Shown piece by piece: positions 7,689-18,045 of a stretch of 64,000 nt of DNA. The notes below the pieces were generated by a model that made no database searches, had not been told where the DNA came from, and was given only the letters and a program-made list of their open reading frames with translations. The DNA is from Acipenser ruthenus (lineage: Eukaryota > Chordata > Actinopteri > Acipenseriformes > Acipenseridae). Position 1 is the first letter of the stretch. The number at the start of each line of letters is the position of its first letter. The translations under genes were made by a program, and so were the position numbers. The stretch covers positions 22,551,188 to 22,615,187 of the forward strand of contig NC_081198.1 in the NCBI RefSeq assembly GCF_902713425.1, in the 5' to 3' direction.

Positions 7689-9635
7689 CTATGATTGGGA
7701 GGTCGGGACACTCTTCCTACTCTTAGCTCTACGCTTGCTTCGAGGGGGCTTGGGCTTATTTGCAACTCCCATCACCCCTGAGAAGGTACTCACTGCTGCC
7801 TCGTCCAAGAAGGCACCATCTTTATATGCACAGTACGTGGAGTTGTTTGGGCTATTCAACTCCCCACAAGGTAAGTCTGGTGGAACTTGCTCAGGGCCCC
7901 TCGGAACGTGTGGGACAGCTTTGTCCTGGGGTGGGGTTATGACAGACAGCATTCTTTGGCTGTTACCGTCTGCTGAATTGGAGCTGTTAGCAGACTTCTG
8001 GCTTACCGCGTCCAGGGGTATTCCCATGTCCTCCAGTGCTGTATCTAGGAGGACCTCTAGGGGGCCCCTGGTTTTGCCCATACAAGGGAGGGGGTCAAGG
8101 ATGCTTTGAAGGGAGGCCCTTCGCTTGAAGAGGGTCATTGCTACCGAGGTACTGCTGGTCAGGGAAGGTGTTGACCCCGACCTCTCCCTCGGTGCATTAG
8201 TGAACACCTCTTCTGCGAGGTGTGCTAGGGTTTGTGCCAACGACTGGGAAGGCTGGCTGGGGATGCCCTGGCTGGCTGCTACCTGCCCACTAGACGGCAG
8301 TGTAGCCGTCCCACTCTCCTCCGTCTCTGCCTGCGAGGGCAAGACTGGGGACTTTGTGTGGACATTATCTGGTTTTGGATCTATGGGGGCCACCTGCAAC
8401 TTGCTGTCTTTGATCTTGATCTTCTTTCTTTTCCCCCCATCGTCTCTACCCTTTCTTTTCCCCACCCTCTGCTGGTTCTTCATTCCCTTCCCCTCCTTTT
8501 CACTCTCACTTTCACTGTCGCTTTCGCTTTCCTCCCCCACGGACTCAATCCTTATGGCGTCATAACGAGAGCCGAGGGGGAGTGCTGGCGCTGAGAGGGC
8601 CCTACTCAGGGGGGGGCTGCTGCTGGGTCCGGGCTCCCTCCCTGCCTCGTGTTCTGTATCAGAGGAGCTACTGGAGGAGCTAGTGGAGTAGCTGTTGTAC
8701 TCTCTCTCTGGGCTGGGGGAAGGGGTCCTCGTAAAACGGGACATGTCTCGGGGGCGGGGGGGTGAGTGGGGTGCTGGTGATGATGGTGGTGCTGGAGTCT
8801 GGGTTTTGGATACTGTTGGTGGTGATGTGGACTGATATTTGTTATTTGTTCCCTCTTCCTGCTCAGGCCTAGGCTTGTTCGTATTTGCCTTGCTGGCTCT
8901 GGCCATGTTGGCATAGGAAGAGGGGCAGTCCTTAAACAGGTGCCCCTTCTTTCCACACAAATTGCACTGCCTCTCTTCTCTGCAGTGGCTGGTCTCGTGG
9001 GGGGCGCCGCAGTTCCTGCACTTGACTACAGTACATGCGGCCGCCAGGTGTCCTAATTCCCCACATTTCCTGCAGAGTTTTGGCATCCCATTATAGAATA
9101 CCAGCCCTCTGTTGGGCCCTAACACTATGGAGTTTGGAATGTGGCGGACGCCTCCAATGCCCGATGGATCAACATTAAGGCGTACCAGCCACTTTCTGGC
9201 TCCTGTCCAAACCCCATCTTCGTCTGTAATTTTCCTCCCTTCTGATGACACCCTCCCATAGCGGTTAAGCCATGTTGTAATATCATAGTCGCTAACAGCC
9301 TCATTGAAAAATTGGACAGTAACAACTTTCATTTCTCTGTCTGTCAGTGCATCCACACAAAATTCTTTGTATGGAGCGAGATATTTATTCTCCCCCCAAA
9401 AGGACCACATTTCTTGTAACTTTTGGGGGTTCCTAAAACTGACCTCAAACACTTCCTTAAGCCCTGGCAATTTCACCAAACAATTCAAGTCAGAAGGGGA
9501 AAAACCCATACCCCTCTGAAGAATGGTCCGGCTGAACTCCAGTCTCGTCAGTCCTGGTTCCGTTTCATCTTGCTTGTTTCTTGTGAAGCGCACCGCATTG
9601 TGCCTCCTGGTTTCCTGGGTTGGCCGGAACGCCAT
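7689..9635 (-). CDS. Family A ORF1: zinc-knuckle RNA-binding protein (A2)
   Basis: A 648-residue protein, the structural partner of ORF2 in the retrotransposition particle. It starts MAFR, as does family D ORF1. Residues about 30-185 form a globular region that may be RRM-like (inference). Three CCHC knuckles follow: C188-C191-H196-C201, C206-C209-H213-C218 and C224-C227-H232-C237. The rest is low-complexity: proline/serine-rich, an acidic Ser/Asp/Glu run, a lysine-rich stretch that could be a nuclear signal, then a conserved tail containing GAFLDEAAVSTFSG. The stop TAG and the ORF2 ATG are separated by TCGCT, close enough for termination-reinitiation. It is the only uninterrupted full-length family A ORF1 in the window. 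Confidence 0.93.
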   Translation of the reverse strand: MAFRPTQETRRHNAVRFTRNKQDETEPGLTRLEFSRTILQRGMGFSPSDLNCLVKLPGLKEVFEVSFRNPQKLQEMWSFWGENKYLAPYKEFCVDALTDREMKVVTVQFFNEAVSDYDITTWLNRYGRVSSEGRKITDEDGVWTGARKWLVRLNVDPSGIGGVRHIPNSIVLGPNRGLVFYNGMPKLCRKCGELGHLAAACTVVKCRNCGAPHETSHCREERQCNLCGKKGHLFKDCPSSYANMARASKANTNKPRPEQEEGTNNKYQSTSPPTVSKTQTPAPPSSPAPHSPPRPRDMSRFTRTPSPSPEREYNSYSTSSSSSSSDTEHEAGREPGPSSSPPLSRALSAPALPLGSRYDAIRIESVGEESESDSESESEKEGKGMKNQQRVGKRKGRDDGGKRKKIKIKDSKLQVAPIDPKPDNVHTKSPVLPSQAETEESGTATLPSSGQVAASQGIPSQPSQSLAQTLAHLAEEVFTNAPRERSGSTPSLTSSTSVAMTLFKRRASLQSILDPLPCMGKTRGPLEVLLDTALEDMGIPLDAVSQKSANSSNSADGNSQRMLSVITPPQDKAVPHVPRGPEQVPPDLPCGELNSPNNSTYCAYKDGAFLDEAAVSTFSGVMGVANKPKPPRSKRRAKSRKSVPTSQS

Positions 9636-10345
9636 CCTTCAGCTGGCTCCTCCGATTGGGGTGGGAGAAGCCTCTGGACGTCCGGGTTGTCTCTCTCTAC
9701 GGAAAAGAGACAACGTAAGCAGCAAATCTGGGCAGTTGAAGGAACTATTACTTTAGTCCCTGAGGAGATGGTCGCCTCGCAAGAGGGACCCCCTCCCCAG
9801 GTGAACGGTGTCCTTCCCTGGCGGAGTAGGGGGCGCTGCTTGGCACCGAGACCACGTAGGAAGAATCGTGGCTGTGACGCCTCCTCGGGGTCCGGGGCCG
9901 CCCTCTGCTCCTCCCAGATGGCGCCCTCTGCTGGGCGCCTGCTGCTCTCTCGGTCTGGATCTCGATTACAATCAAGGGCTGGGGATGAGGTCGTCTAGGT
10001 CATCAAAGGGTCCTCAAAGGTCGTCTGGATGGTAGGTCCTCCTTCTCTCTAACTCCAGGAACGTCTGGAAAAGCCGGAACCGCCTGAAAAAGAAAAAACT
10101 GCTCTCAACAGTCAACAAAATCTTGAAAGACCCTCGGCCTGGATTGGGAAAGCCAAAACCAGACTGAGCATTAGTCTTCCAAAAAGTTGCCGAGCTGAAG
10201 AAAGCCAGTCAAAAATAAAAAAAATTCTGTTCCTCCTCACCCGAACAAACCTCTCACAGACCCTCGGAGGGAGCGGGCAATGCCACTACCCTCTAAGCCT
10301 TAGTCTTAGAAAGATTTATTCGAACTGAAGAGAAGCCAGAGTATA
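9636..10345 (-). promoter_or_regulatory. Family A 5' UTR / candidate internal promoter (A2)
   Basis: A 710-bp leader without a long ORF. Its distal end holds two diverged tandem monomers of about 130 bp, both containing agaccctcgg (10128-10137 and 10258-10267), a ttagtctt block and a ctgaag-agccag end. Its ORF1-proximal half contains three CTCF-like motifs. Because the U2 promoter is deleted next to this copy, transcription would have to start within this region. Also present in A3 and A5, where a 25-bp or so tandem duplication (gggaaccgcctgaaaaag) is added. Confidence 0.65.
9822..9934. promoter_or_regulatory. Cluster of CTCF-like motifs in family A 5' UTR
   Basis: GCGCCCTCTGCTGG at 9921-9934 is a 14/14 match to the reverse complement of the CTCF core CCASYAGRGGGCGC. 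AGTAGGGGGCGCT near 9825-9836 matches 12 of 14 on the plus strand, and CCGCCCTCTGCTCC at 9898-9911 matches 11 of 14 on the minus strand. Equivalent sites lie near 17011-17123 and 35963-36075. Binding is not shown; the motif match is what is seen. Confidence 0.55.
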
Positions 10346-10798
10346 TGGCTGGCTAAGAAGGACCTGGCATAGGGACATGTTCCACCACACTTGTCTGGTT
10401 AGCTGCATGCTCCCAGGAAACAAACTGCTGCTGTCTACATCATCATCACATGTGAATAAAAGAAAGAAAGACAGCAAGAAAGAAAGAGAGAAAGAAAGAG
10501 AAAGAAAGAAAGAGAGAAAGAAAAAAAAAAAGAAGTAAAACGTTGGGAAAACTTGCATCAACACTGGCACTCTCCCTCCAGCAGGGGTAGACAAAATGCT
10601 CACAGGAGAGATCCAGATCTGACTTTGACCAACGTTAGAGAAAGGTGTGCACCATTCCCGGAGGTACTGCAATACCGGGCCGATGCGTGGAGTGGACGGA
10701 GCAAGCCCCTGTTCCATCTCCCGATTCCAAAAATCAATTTAATATATGGTCCCCTGATAGGGGACGTATCAGATATTAAACTGATAAGAACAGATACT
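10346..10798 (-). repeat. U2 unit remnant block II between A2 and A3
   Basis: Part of one U2 unit: the distal spacer beginning tggctggctaag, the GAAA/GA microsatellite (10456-10535) and the 3' part of a U2 gene. The proximal promoter and the first part of the spacer are missing at the A2 side. Two LINE copies flank it head to tail. Confidence 0.93.
10645..10798 (-). ncRNA. U2 snRNA 3' fragment (nt 35/37-188) left by A3
   Basis: U2 sequence runs through cagatact on the plus strand and then continues into the LINE terminus. The shared bases tact make the exact break ambiguous between nt 35 and nt 38, inside GTAGTA. One substitution (accatt for accgtt) lies near the 3' end. Confidence 0.94.
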
Positions 10799-11465
10799 CT
10801 TTTATTGAGATTTTACATTTTTTACATTTACACCCATTCGTTTTTTCATTCATTTTACATTTCTTTTAAAGATGACATTCATGCATACAGACATACATTT
10901 TGTTTTAAAAGCATTTAAAATACATTTAAAAACACCAAGACAATTGTGCTTTGTACATGGTTAAAACAGACACAGATTAAAATCAACATGAAAAAAACCT
11001 GTGCTGTTTTAAAAGTGACTGGAAAAAAAGAACCATCTATAAAAAACCAGTGCTTGTGAGGGCCGGGGAGTGCTCTCTAAAAAAGTGAACATAAACCTAG
11101 ATCTAAAACAGGGACAGGGGAAAAGGGACAGTGTATAAACAGTGAGTTAAAATTCTAAAATTTTAAAACACTTAAAATGTAACTTTTAATAGTTTACATT
11201 AAAAATCTTAAAGATACATAAAACAAAACAAAACAAAATCAAATAAAACATTCAAATTAAATCAAAGGTCCATAAAACTGAAACAAAAAGACTACATAAA
11301 ACCAGGGCACCGTTGAAAAACGGTCATGCCAGCTAAAAAGGGCGGAATGCTGGCATGACAAAATAAATAAAAGGCTTAGCGGTGCCCCGTAGTCCCGCTC
11401 CTAGGAGCTAGCGGTTCCAGTTTTTTCCTTTATTCCATCTTCACGTCCTGAAGTCCGGCGATCCT

Positions 11466-14400
11466 CTACTCCGCGCAGGCCTTGTCCTTCCCAAGGGTCC
11501 GGATGTCCAGAATTACAAAGTCCTTGATAAGAGTTTGTGCCCTTCTGGTCGTGGTGATAGTGTCTAGCTCCTGCTTGTGATAGACACAGACGTTACGGCC
11601 TTCCCACAGGATCTGCTTGACAACATTGATGACACGCCAAACGCACTTAGCTGTGCTGGTAGTGATTCCTCCCGCAGGCCCATAGAGCACAGTCTCAGCG
11701 GTCATCTTGGCCGTGTCAGCAAACCTGTTTAGGAAGACAGAGACAGAGAGCCAGACACTGCCAGCCACATCACACTCCCAGAAGATATGGGCTGGTGTTT
11801 CTCTCTTGCGGCACTTTGCATAGGGGCATGTTTCTACTTGGGCTAGTCCCCTCCTGAACATGAACGCTCGAGTGGGGAGTGCACTGTGGACGGTGTTCCA
11901 TGCTATATCCTTCTGGACATTACTGAGGCAGCTGTGAGACACATTCTCCCAGATTTTTTGGCTTTGGGTGAGGGAGAAAGTAGCTACTTTTTCAATTTCC
12001 TGGGAACCGGCAAGATATTTAGTTACAGCCTTGTATTCCCAGGAGGCCAATTTTGCTTTATCTAAGCCCAATTTATATATAGTGTCCCTTAAGGTTCTAT
12101 AATACAATGGGGGGTCCCAGGAGTACGGCACGGTGTTATCAATAGTGCAGAGGCCCAAGGCCCTGAGACAGGTGGCAAAATAGAAACGATTCATGTAACA
12201 TAACTTCCTGTCCAGGGCCTGGATGTTCTTGATAGTTTGCGTGAGCCCCTGCACTCGGGTGAGCTGCACAACGTCCGGGACCCCCTTACCTCCCTTCTTG
12301 TCGACTTTACTCAGAGTGGCTCGCTTTACCCTCTCCATCTTGCTGCCCCAGATAAAGCGGTGGATAATGTGGTCCACCACTTTTTTGGTGGTCCTGTCTG
12401 GGGGAAAGATTTTTCCTACATAAGAGAGGATGGGGAACAGTATAGACTTGGTTATTAGTACTCTACCCGTCATTGTTAAGGATCTTGTGCTCCATCCGCC
12501 AATCTTTTTACGGACCTGGTTAATGGCCGCCGTCCAGCTCTGGGCCCCCGAGCTATTGTTCTCGAAAATGAGGCCCAGAATCTTGATTTTGTCCTTTTTG
12601 ACAGAGTACATGTCCGACAGTTCCCTATCTACCTGCCAATTTTTAGACACGTAGACTTCGCTCTTGGACTTATTAATCACTGCCCCGGTCGCCGTGCAGT
12701 ACTTCTCAAGGATATTACTAATCCGAGGTACCGACGATGTGTTGGTGCAAATGAGTGACACATCGTCCATATATGCTGTTGTTTTGACCTGGACCCCGTT
12801 GGATCCAGGCAGCTGGAAACCAGTTATATTGGTATCCCTACGAATTGCCTGCAGGAGGGGTTCAATGCACACGACATATAGCAGTGGGGATAGTGGGCAA
12901 CCCTGTCTGACCCCTGACTGGATAGATATTTTACCAGTCAGGTGCCTGTTCACCAAGACTCGGGTACTAATGTTTGTATATATGGTTTTAACCCACTCCC
13001 TAAGTCCAGGAGCGAATTTCATCTGGTCCATCACTTTGTACATATATTCATGGCTTACCCTATCGAACGCCTTCTCCTGGTCAAGGTTGAACAGGCAGAG
13101 GGGATGGTTCCGTTCTCTAGAATAAGCCAGAATGTCCCTTGTTAACATTAAAATATCCGTGATGGACCTCCCTGGGACGCCACAAGCCTGGTCAGGGCCA
13201 ATGACCAAAGGGAGGTGTACTTGTAGCCGGAGCATCAGAGCTTTGGCTAGTATCTTGTAATCCACGCAAAGGAGGCTGATTGGGCGCCAATTCCGTAGAT
13301 CTTTAACTTCCCCTTTCTTATGAAGGAGAGTAATTACACTCTCCCGCATAGAAGGGCCCAACCGCTTCTCCCTGTAGACCGCTCTGTAGACCTCCGCTAA
13401 ATGGACTTTTAGCATGTCCCAAAAAAGATGGTAATACTCACCCGGGATGCCATCTGGACCTGGCGTCTTACCGGTGTTCATGGTCTTAACCGCCTGGGTG
13501 AGCTCCTCCAGCGTGAGTTCTGGGTCCTTCTCCTCCTCCTCGTCGTCCCGCACTGAGTCAGGCTCCAACTGGCTCAGGAACCACTCTATCAGGGTGTCAT
13601 CTGTAGCTTTGATGTTATATAGGTCCCTATAGAAGTTCTCTACCACTTTTTTCACTCCCTCACTATCCTCTACTATCCTCCCCCTGCTGTCGAGCATGGA
13701 GGACATCAAGTGCCGCTTCTCCCTCGTTTTCTGGAAGAAGAAGCGAGTACACTTTTCGTCTTCCTCCATTTTTTGCACTTTTGCATTGTGCATGACCTTT
13801 CGTTGTTCCTCCCTACAAAGCACTGAAAGATCTAGCTTGGTCTGGGCTATCTCGTCGCTTACAGGGAACCCCCGAAGCTGAAGCAGGCTCAGATGCTGGA
13901 GGGCAGCATTCAGGTGTTTATATTTGGCCCTCCTTTCTTTTGCTTTCCTCTTGCCTGCTGCTATGAAATAACCCTTAGTTCTCATTTTGACCATCTCCCA
14001 CCACTCTATAGGGGAGTTGAATAGGTCACGCAAAGTGGTCCACTCAACAAGCCTGCTCTTATAGGCTGCAGCTATGGAGGGGTCATCGAGTAAGGAGGTG
14101 TTTAATTTCCAGACCCCTGACCCCATCTGGGAGGTCTGAGGGACCTGCAATGTTACCTGCAGGAGCCTATGGTCAGAGAAGAAGACGGCCTGGGTGTCTA
14201 CTGCCGTCTTCGTAAGGGAGCTGGTATGCAGGACGAGATCTATACGGGAGAAGGAGGTCCCAGATGAGCTCACCCAGGTAAAGGGAGGCACCAGGTCCTT
14301 ACCTGCATCACACAGGGAGAAATCAAATATTACGGAGGACAAAACTCTACTAGAGCGGTCGTTGCGTGGCCTGCTCCGGTCTACGTCCCTCAGAGCACAA

Positions 14401-14873
14401 TTGAAGTCACCTGACACGATGACGGGTACGTTCCCCAGCAGGAGTGGACGCAGCTGTGGAAAAAATTGAACTCTTTCGTTTTGGTTAGTGGGTGCGTAGA
14501 CATTGACCAGTCTGAGGGGAGTGTTGTTGTATGTCACATCCACGCTCAGAATTCTACCAGGTTCTACCTCCCTGCTGCTGCGGGAGGTAATAAATGGGTT
14601 TTTAAACAGGATACCTACTCCGTCGGCTCTGGCTATGTTGGAGCCCGACCAGAAGGAGTCCCCCAGGGTCCAACTCTCCTTCAGGTCCCTATAATCAGGG
14701 CTCGACGAAATACCACACTCCTGCAGAAAGATGAGATCTGCTTTCAAGTTAGCTAGATAGTTTAGTACATCAAATCTTTTTTGTGTCTCCCTGATGCTCC
14801 TGACATTAACAGACACACATATCAGGGCCATCAGGGTAGCTAACAAGAAAAGGAGTCGCTGCGTCCACCCCAT
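11466..14873 (-). CDS. Family A ORF2 (A3), 12 residues short at C-terminus
   Basis: Endonuclease, YMDD reverse transcriptase and C-terminal zinc knuckle are all present and in frame, with Arg at 210. Trp1136 is replaced by TAG, so the protein ends at residue 1135 and lacks only the tail after KACAE. The loss is beyond the zinc knuckle and may be tolerated. Substitutions shared with A5 include His320 and Met487, while Leu891 is private to A3. Confidence 0.93.
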   Translation of the reverse strand: MGWTQRLLFLLATLMALICVSVNVRSIRETQKRFDVLNYLANLKADLIFLQECGISSSPDYRDLKESWTLGDSFWSGSNIARADGVGILFKNPFITSRSSREVEPGRILSVDVTYNNTPLRLVNVYAPTNQNERVQFFPQLRPLLLGNVPVIVSGDFNCALRDVDRSRPRNDRSSRVLSSVIFDFSLCDAGKDLVPPFTWVSSSGTSFSRIDLVLHTSSLTKTAVDTQAVFFSDHRLLQVTLQVPQTSQMGSGVWKLNTSLLDDPSIAAAYKSRLVEWTTLRDLFNSPIEWWEMVKMRTKGYFIAAGKRKAKERRAKYKHLNAALQHLSLLQLRGFPVSDEIAQTKLDLSVLCREEQRKVMHNAKVQKMEEDEKCTRFFFQKTREKRHLMSSMLDSRGRIVEDSEGVKKVVENFYRDLYNIKATDDTLIEWFLSQLEPDSVRDDEEEEKDPELTLEELTQAVKTMNTGKTPGPDGIPGEYYHLFWDMLKVHLAEVYRAVYREKRLGPSMRESVITLLHKKGEVKDLRNWRPISLLCVDYKILAKALMLRLQVHLPLVIGPDQACGVPGRSITDILMLTRDILAYSRERNHPLCLFNLDQEKAFDRVSHEYMYKVMDQMKFAPGLREWVKTIYTNISTRVLVNRHLTGKISIQSGVRQGCPLSPLLYVVCIEPLLQAIRRDTNITGFQLPGSNGVQVKTTAYMDDVSLICTNTSSVPRISNILEKYCTATGAVINKSKSEVYVSKNWQVDRELSDMYSVKKDKIKILGLIFENNSSGAQSWTAAINQVRKKIGGWSTRSLTMTGRVLITKSILFPILSYVGKIFPPDRTTKKVVDHIIHRFIWGSKMERVKRATLSKVDKKGGKGVPDVVQLTRVQGLTQTIKNIQALDRKLCYMNRFYFATCLRALGLCTIDNTVPYSWDPPLYYRTLRDTIYKLGLDKAKLASWEYKAVTKYLAGSQEIEKVATFSLTQSQKIWENVSHSCLSNVQKDIAWNTVHSALPTRAFMFRRGLAQVETCPYAKCRKRETPAHIFWECDVAGSVWLSVSVFLNRFADTAKMTAETVLYGPAGGITTSTAKCVWRVINVVKQILWEGRNVCVYHKQELDTITTTRRAQTLIKDFVILDIRTLGKDKACAE

Positions 14874-14878
14874 AGCGA

Positions 14879-16824
14879 CTATGATTGGGAGGTCGGGACA
14901 CTCTTCCTACTCTTAGCTCTACGCTTGCTTCGAGGGGGCTTGGGCTTATTTGCAACTCCCATCACCCCTGAGAAGGTACTCACTGCTGCCTCGTCCAAGA
15001 AGGCACCGTCTTTATATGCACAGTACGTGGAGTTGTTGGGGTTATTCAACTCCCCACAAGGTAAGTCTGGTGGAACTTGCTCAGGGCCCCTCGGAACGTG
15101 TGGGTCAGCTTTGTCCTGGGGGGGGGTTATGACAGACAGCATTCTTTGGCTGTTACCGTCTGTTGAATTGGAGCTGTTAGCAGACTTCTGGCTTACCGCG
15201 TCCAGGGGTATTCCCATGTCCTCCAGTGCTGTATCTAGGAGGACCTCTAGGGGGCCCCTGGTTTTGCCCATACAAGGGAGGGGGTCAAGGATGCTTTGAA
15301 GGGAGGCCCTTCGCTTGAAGAGGGTCATTGCTACCGAGGTACTGCTGGTCAGGGAAGGTGTTGACCCCGACCTCTCCCTCGGTGCATTAGTGAACACCTC
15401 TTCTGCGAGGTGTGCTAGGGTTTGTGCCAACGACTGGGAAGGCTGGCTGGGGATGCCCTGGCTGGCTGCTACCTGCCCACTAGGCGGCAGTGTAGCCGTC
15501 CCACTCGCCTCCGTCTCTGCCTGCGAGGGCAAGACTGGGGACTTTGTGTGGACATTAGCTGGTTTTGGATCTATGGGGGCCACCTGCAACTTGCTGTCTT
15601 TGATCCTGATCTTCTTTCTTTTCCCCCCCTCGTCTCTACCCTTTCTTTTCCCCACCCTCTGCTGGTTCTTCACTCCCTTCCCCTCCTTCTCACTCTCACT
15701 TTCACTGTCGCTTTTGCTTTCCTCCCCCACGGACTCAATCCTTATGGCGTCATAACGAGAGCCGAGGGGGAGTGCTGGCGCTGAGAGGGCCCTACTCAGG
15801 GGGGGGCCGCTGCTGGGTCCGGGCTCCCTCCCTGACTCGTGTTCTGCATCAGAGGAGCTACTGGAGGAGCTAGTGGAGTGGCTGTTGTACTCTCTCTCTG
15901 GGCTGGGGGAAGGGGTCCTCGTAAAACGGGACATGTCTCGGGGGCGGGGGGGTGAGGGGGTGCTGGTGATGATGGTGGTGCTGGAGTCTGGGTCTTGGAT
16001 ACTGTTGGTGGTGATGTGGACTGATCTTTGTTACTTGCTCCCTCTTCCTGCTCAGGCCTAGGCTTGTTCATGTTTGCCTTGCTGGCTCTGGCCATGTTGG
16101 CATAGGAAGAGGGGCAGTCCTTAAACAGGTGCCCCTTCTTTCCACACAAATTGCACTGCCTCTCTTCTCTGCAGTGGCTGGTCTCGTGGGGGGCGCCGCA
16201 GTTCCTGCACTTGACTACAGTACATGCGGCCGCCAGGTGTCCTAATTCCCCACATTTCCTGCAGAGTTTTGGCATCCCATTATAGAATACCAGCCCTCTG
16301 TTGGGCCCTAACACTATGGAGTTTGGAATGTGGCGGACGCCTCCAATGCCCGATGGATCAACATTGAGGCGTACCAGCCACTTTCTGGCTCCTGTCCAAA
16401 CCCCATCTTCGTCTGTAATTTTCCTCCCTTCTGATGACACCCTCCCATAGCGGTTAAGCCATGTTGTAATATCATAGTCGCTAACAGCCTCATTGAAAAA
16501 TTGGACAGTAACAACTTTCATTTCTCTGTCTGTCAGTGCATCCACACAAAATTCTTTGTATGGAGCGAGATATTTATTCTCCCCCCAAAAGGACCACATT
16601 TCTTGTAACTTTTGGGGGTTCCTAAAACTGACCTCAAACACTTCCTTAAGCCCTGGCAATTTCACCAAACAATTCAAGTCAGAAGGGGAAAAACCCATAC
16701 CCCTCTGAAGAATGGTCCGGCTGAACTCCAGTCTCGTCAGTCCTGGTTCCGTTTCATCTTGCTTGTTTCTTGTGAAGCGCACCGCATTGTGCCTCCTGGT
16801 TTCCTGGGTTGGCCAGAACGCCAT
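14879..16824 (-). pseudogene. Family A ORF1 (A3), frameshifted
   Basis: The N-terminal 342-codon frame (15796-16824) holds the globular region and all three zinc knuckles. The C-terminal frame (14879-15934) holds the acidic, basic and tail segments. One base is missing relative to A2 in a G-rich stretch near 15950, between knuckles and tail. A shortened protein retaining the knuckles could still be made. A homopolymer sequencing error is unlikely to be the whole explanation because A5 carries the same change. Confidence 0.88.
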
Positions 16825-17857
16825 CCTTCAGCTGGCTCCTCCGATTGGGGTGGGAGAAGCCTCTGGACGTCCGGGTTGTCTCTCTCTACGGAAAAGAGAC
16901 AACGTAAGCAGCAAATCTGGGCAGTTGAAGGAACTATTACTTTAGTCCCTGAGGAGATGGTCGCCTCGCAAGACGGACCCCCTCCCCAGGTGAACGGTGT
17001 CCTTCCCTGGCGGAGTAGGGGGCGCTGCTTGGCACCGAGACCACGTAGGAAGAATCGTGGCTGTGACGCCTCCTCGGGGTCCGGGGCCGCCCTCTGCTCC
17101 TCCCAGATGGCGCCCTCTGCTGGGCGCCTGCTGCTCTCTCGGTCTGGATCTCGATTACAATCAAGGGCTGGGGATGAGGTCGTCTAGGTCATCAAAGGGT
17201 CCTCAAAGGTCGTCTGGATGGTAGGTCCTCCTTCTCTCTAACTCCAGGAACGTCTGGAAAAGCCGGAACCGCCTGAAAAAGAAAAAAACGGGAACCGCCT
17301 GAAAAAGAAAAAACTGCTCTCAACAGTCAACAAAATCTTGAAAGACCCTCGGCCTGGATTGGGCAAGCCAAAACCAGACTGAGCATTAGTCTTCCAAAAA
17401 GTTGCCGAGCTGAAGAAAGCCAGTCAAAAATAAAAAAAATTCTGTTCCTCCTCACCCGAACAAACCTCTCACAGACCCTCGGAGGGAGCGGGCAATGCCA
17501 CTACCCTCTAAGCCTTAGTCTTAGAAAGATTTATTCGAACTGAAGAGAAGCCAGAGTATATGGCTGGCTAAGAAGGACCTGGCATAGGGACATGTTCCAC
17601 CACACTTGTCTGGTTAGCTGCATGCTCCCAGGAAACAAACTGCTGCTGTCTACATCATCATCACATGTGAATAAAAGAAAGAAAGACAGCAAGAAAGAAA
17701 GAGAGAAAGAAAGAGAAAGAAAGAAAGAGAGAAAGAAAAAAAAAGAAGTAAAACGGCGGGAAAACTTGCATCAACACTGGCACTCTCCCTCCAGCAGGGG
17801 TAGACAAAATGCTCACAGGAGAGATCCAGATCTGACTTTGACCAACGTTAGAGAAAG

Positions 17858-18045
17858 GTGTGCACTGTTCCCGGAGGTACTGCAATACCGGGCCGATGCG
17901 TGGAGTGGACGGAGCAAGCCCCTGTTCCATCTCCCGATTCCAAAAATCAATTTAATATATGGTCCCCTGATAGGGGACGTATCAGATATTAAACTGATAA
18001 GAACAGATACTACACTTGATCTTAGCCAAAAGGCCGAGAAGCGAT
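17858..18045 (-). ncRNA. RNU2: U2 snRNA gene (G5)
   Basis: Complete 188-nt U2 with PSE and 3' box. One substitution, RNA G180A (plus-strand t at 17866), lies in the terminal stem-loop region. Confidence 0.96.

Larger units (their letters stand above)
3605..10345 (-). mobile_element. LINE family A copy 2, full length, both ORFs open (Tx1 clade, Keno-like)
   Basis: A 6.7-kb non-LTR retrotransposon. Reading the minus strand, it has a 710-bp 5' UTR, ORF1 of 648 aa, a 5-base gap, ORF2 of 1147 aa and a 635-bp 3' UTR. The 3' end is ...AATAAAAGAGTA with no poly(A) tail. It replaces part of a U2 gene: U2 nt 54-188 adjoin its 3' end, while its 5' end joins the U2 spacer at tggctggctaag, so U2 nt 1-53 and the promoter are missing. 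APE-type endonuclease, ORF1 zinc knuckles and U2 targeting fit the Keno lineage, not the restriction-like-endonuclease Utopia lineage. It is the only A copy here with both ORFs uninterrupted. Confidence 0.93.
10799..17560 (-). mobile_element. LINE family A copy 3, full length
   Basis: Same architecture as A2, with a different 3' junction (U2 nt 35-38) but the same 5' junction to the spacer at tggctggctaag. It shares with A5 a one-base loss in ORF1, an early ORF2 stop and a 5' UTR tandem duplication near 17268-17315. A3 and A5 are therefore duplicates of one another and not separate insertions. Confidence 0.93.

Noticed and set aside
7689-9635. Retroviral or LTR-element gag because of CCHC knuckles
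   Set aside because: There are no LTRs, protease or integrase; the knuckle protein is followed by an APE endonuclease/reverse transcriptase, which is the LINE order.
3605-10345. Assignment to Utopia, the other U2-targeting LINE lineage
   Set aside because: Utopia uses a restriction-like endonuclease; this element has an N-terminal APE-type endonuclease and separate ORF1, as in Tx1/Keno.
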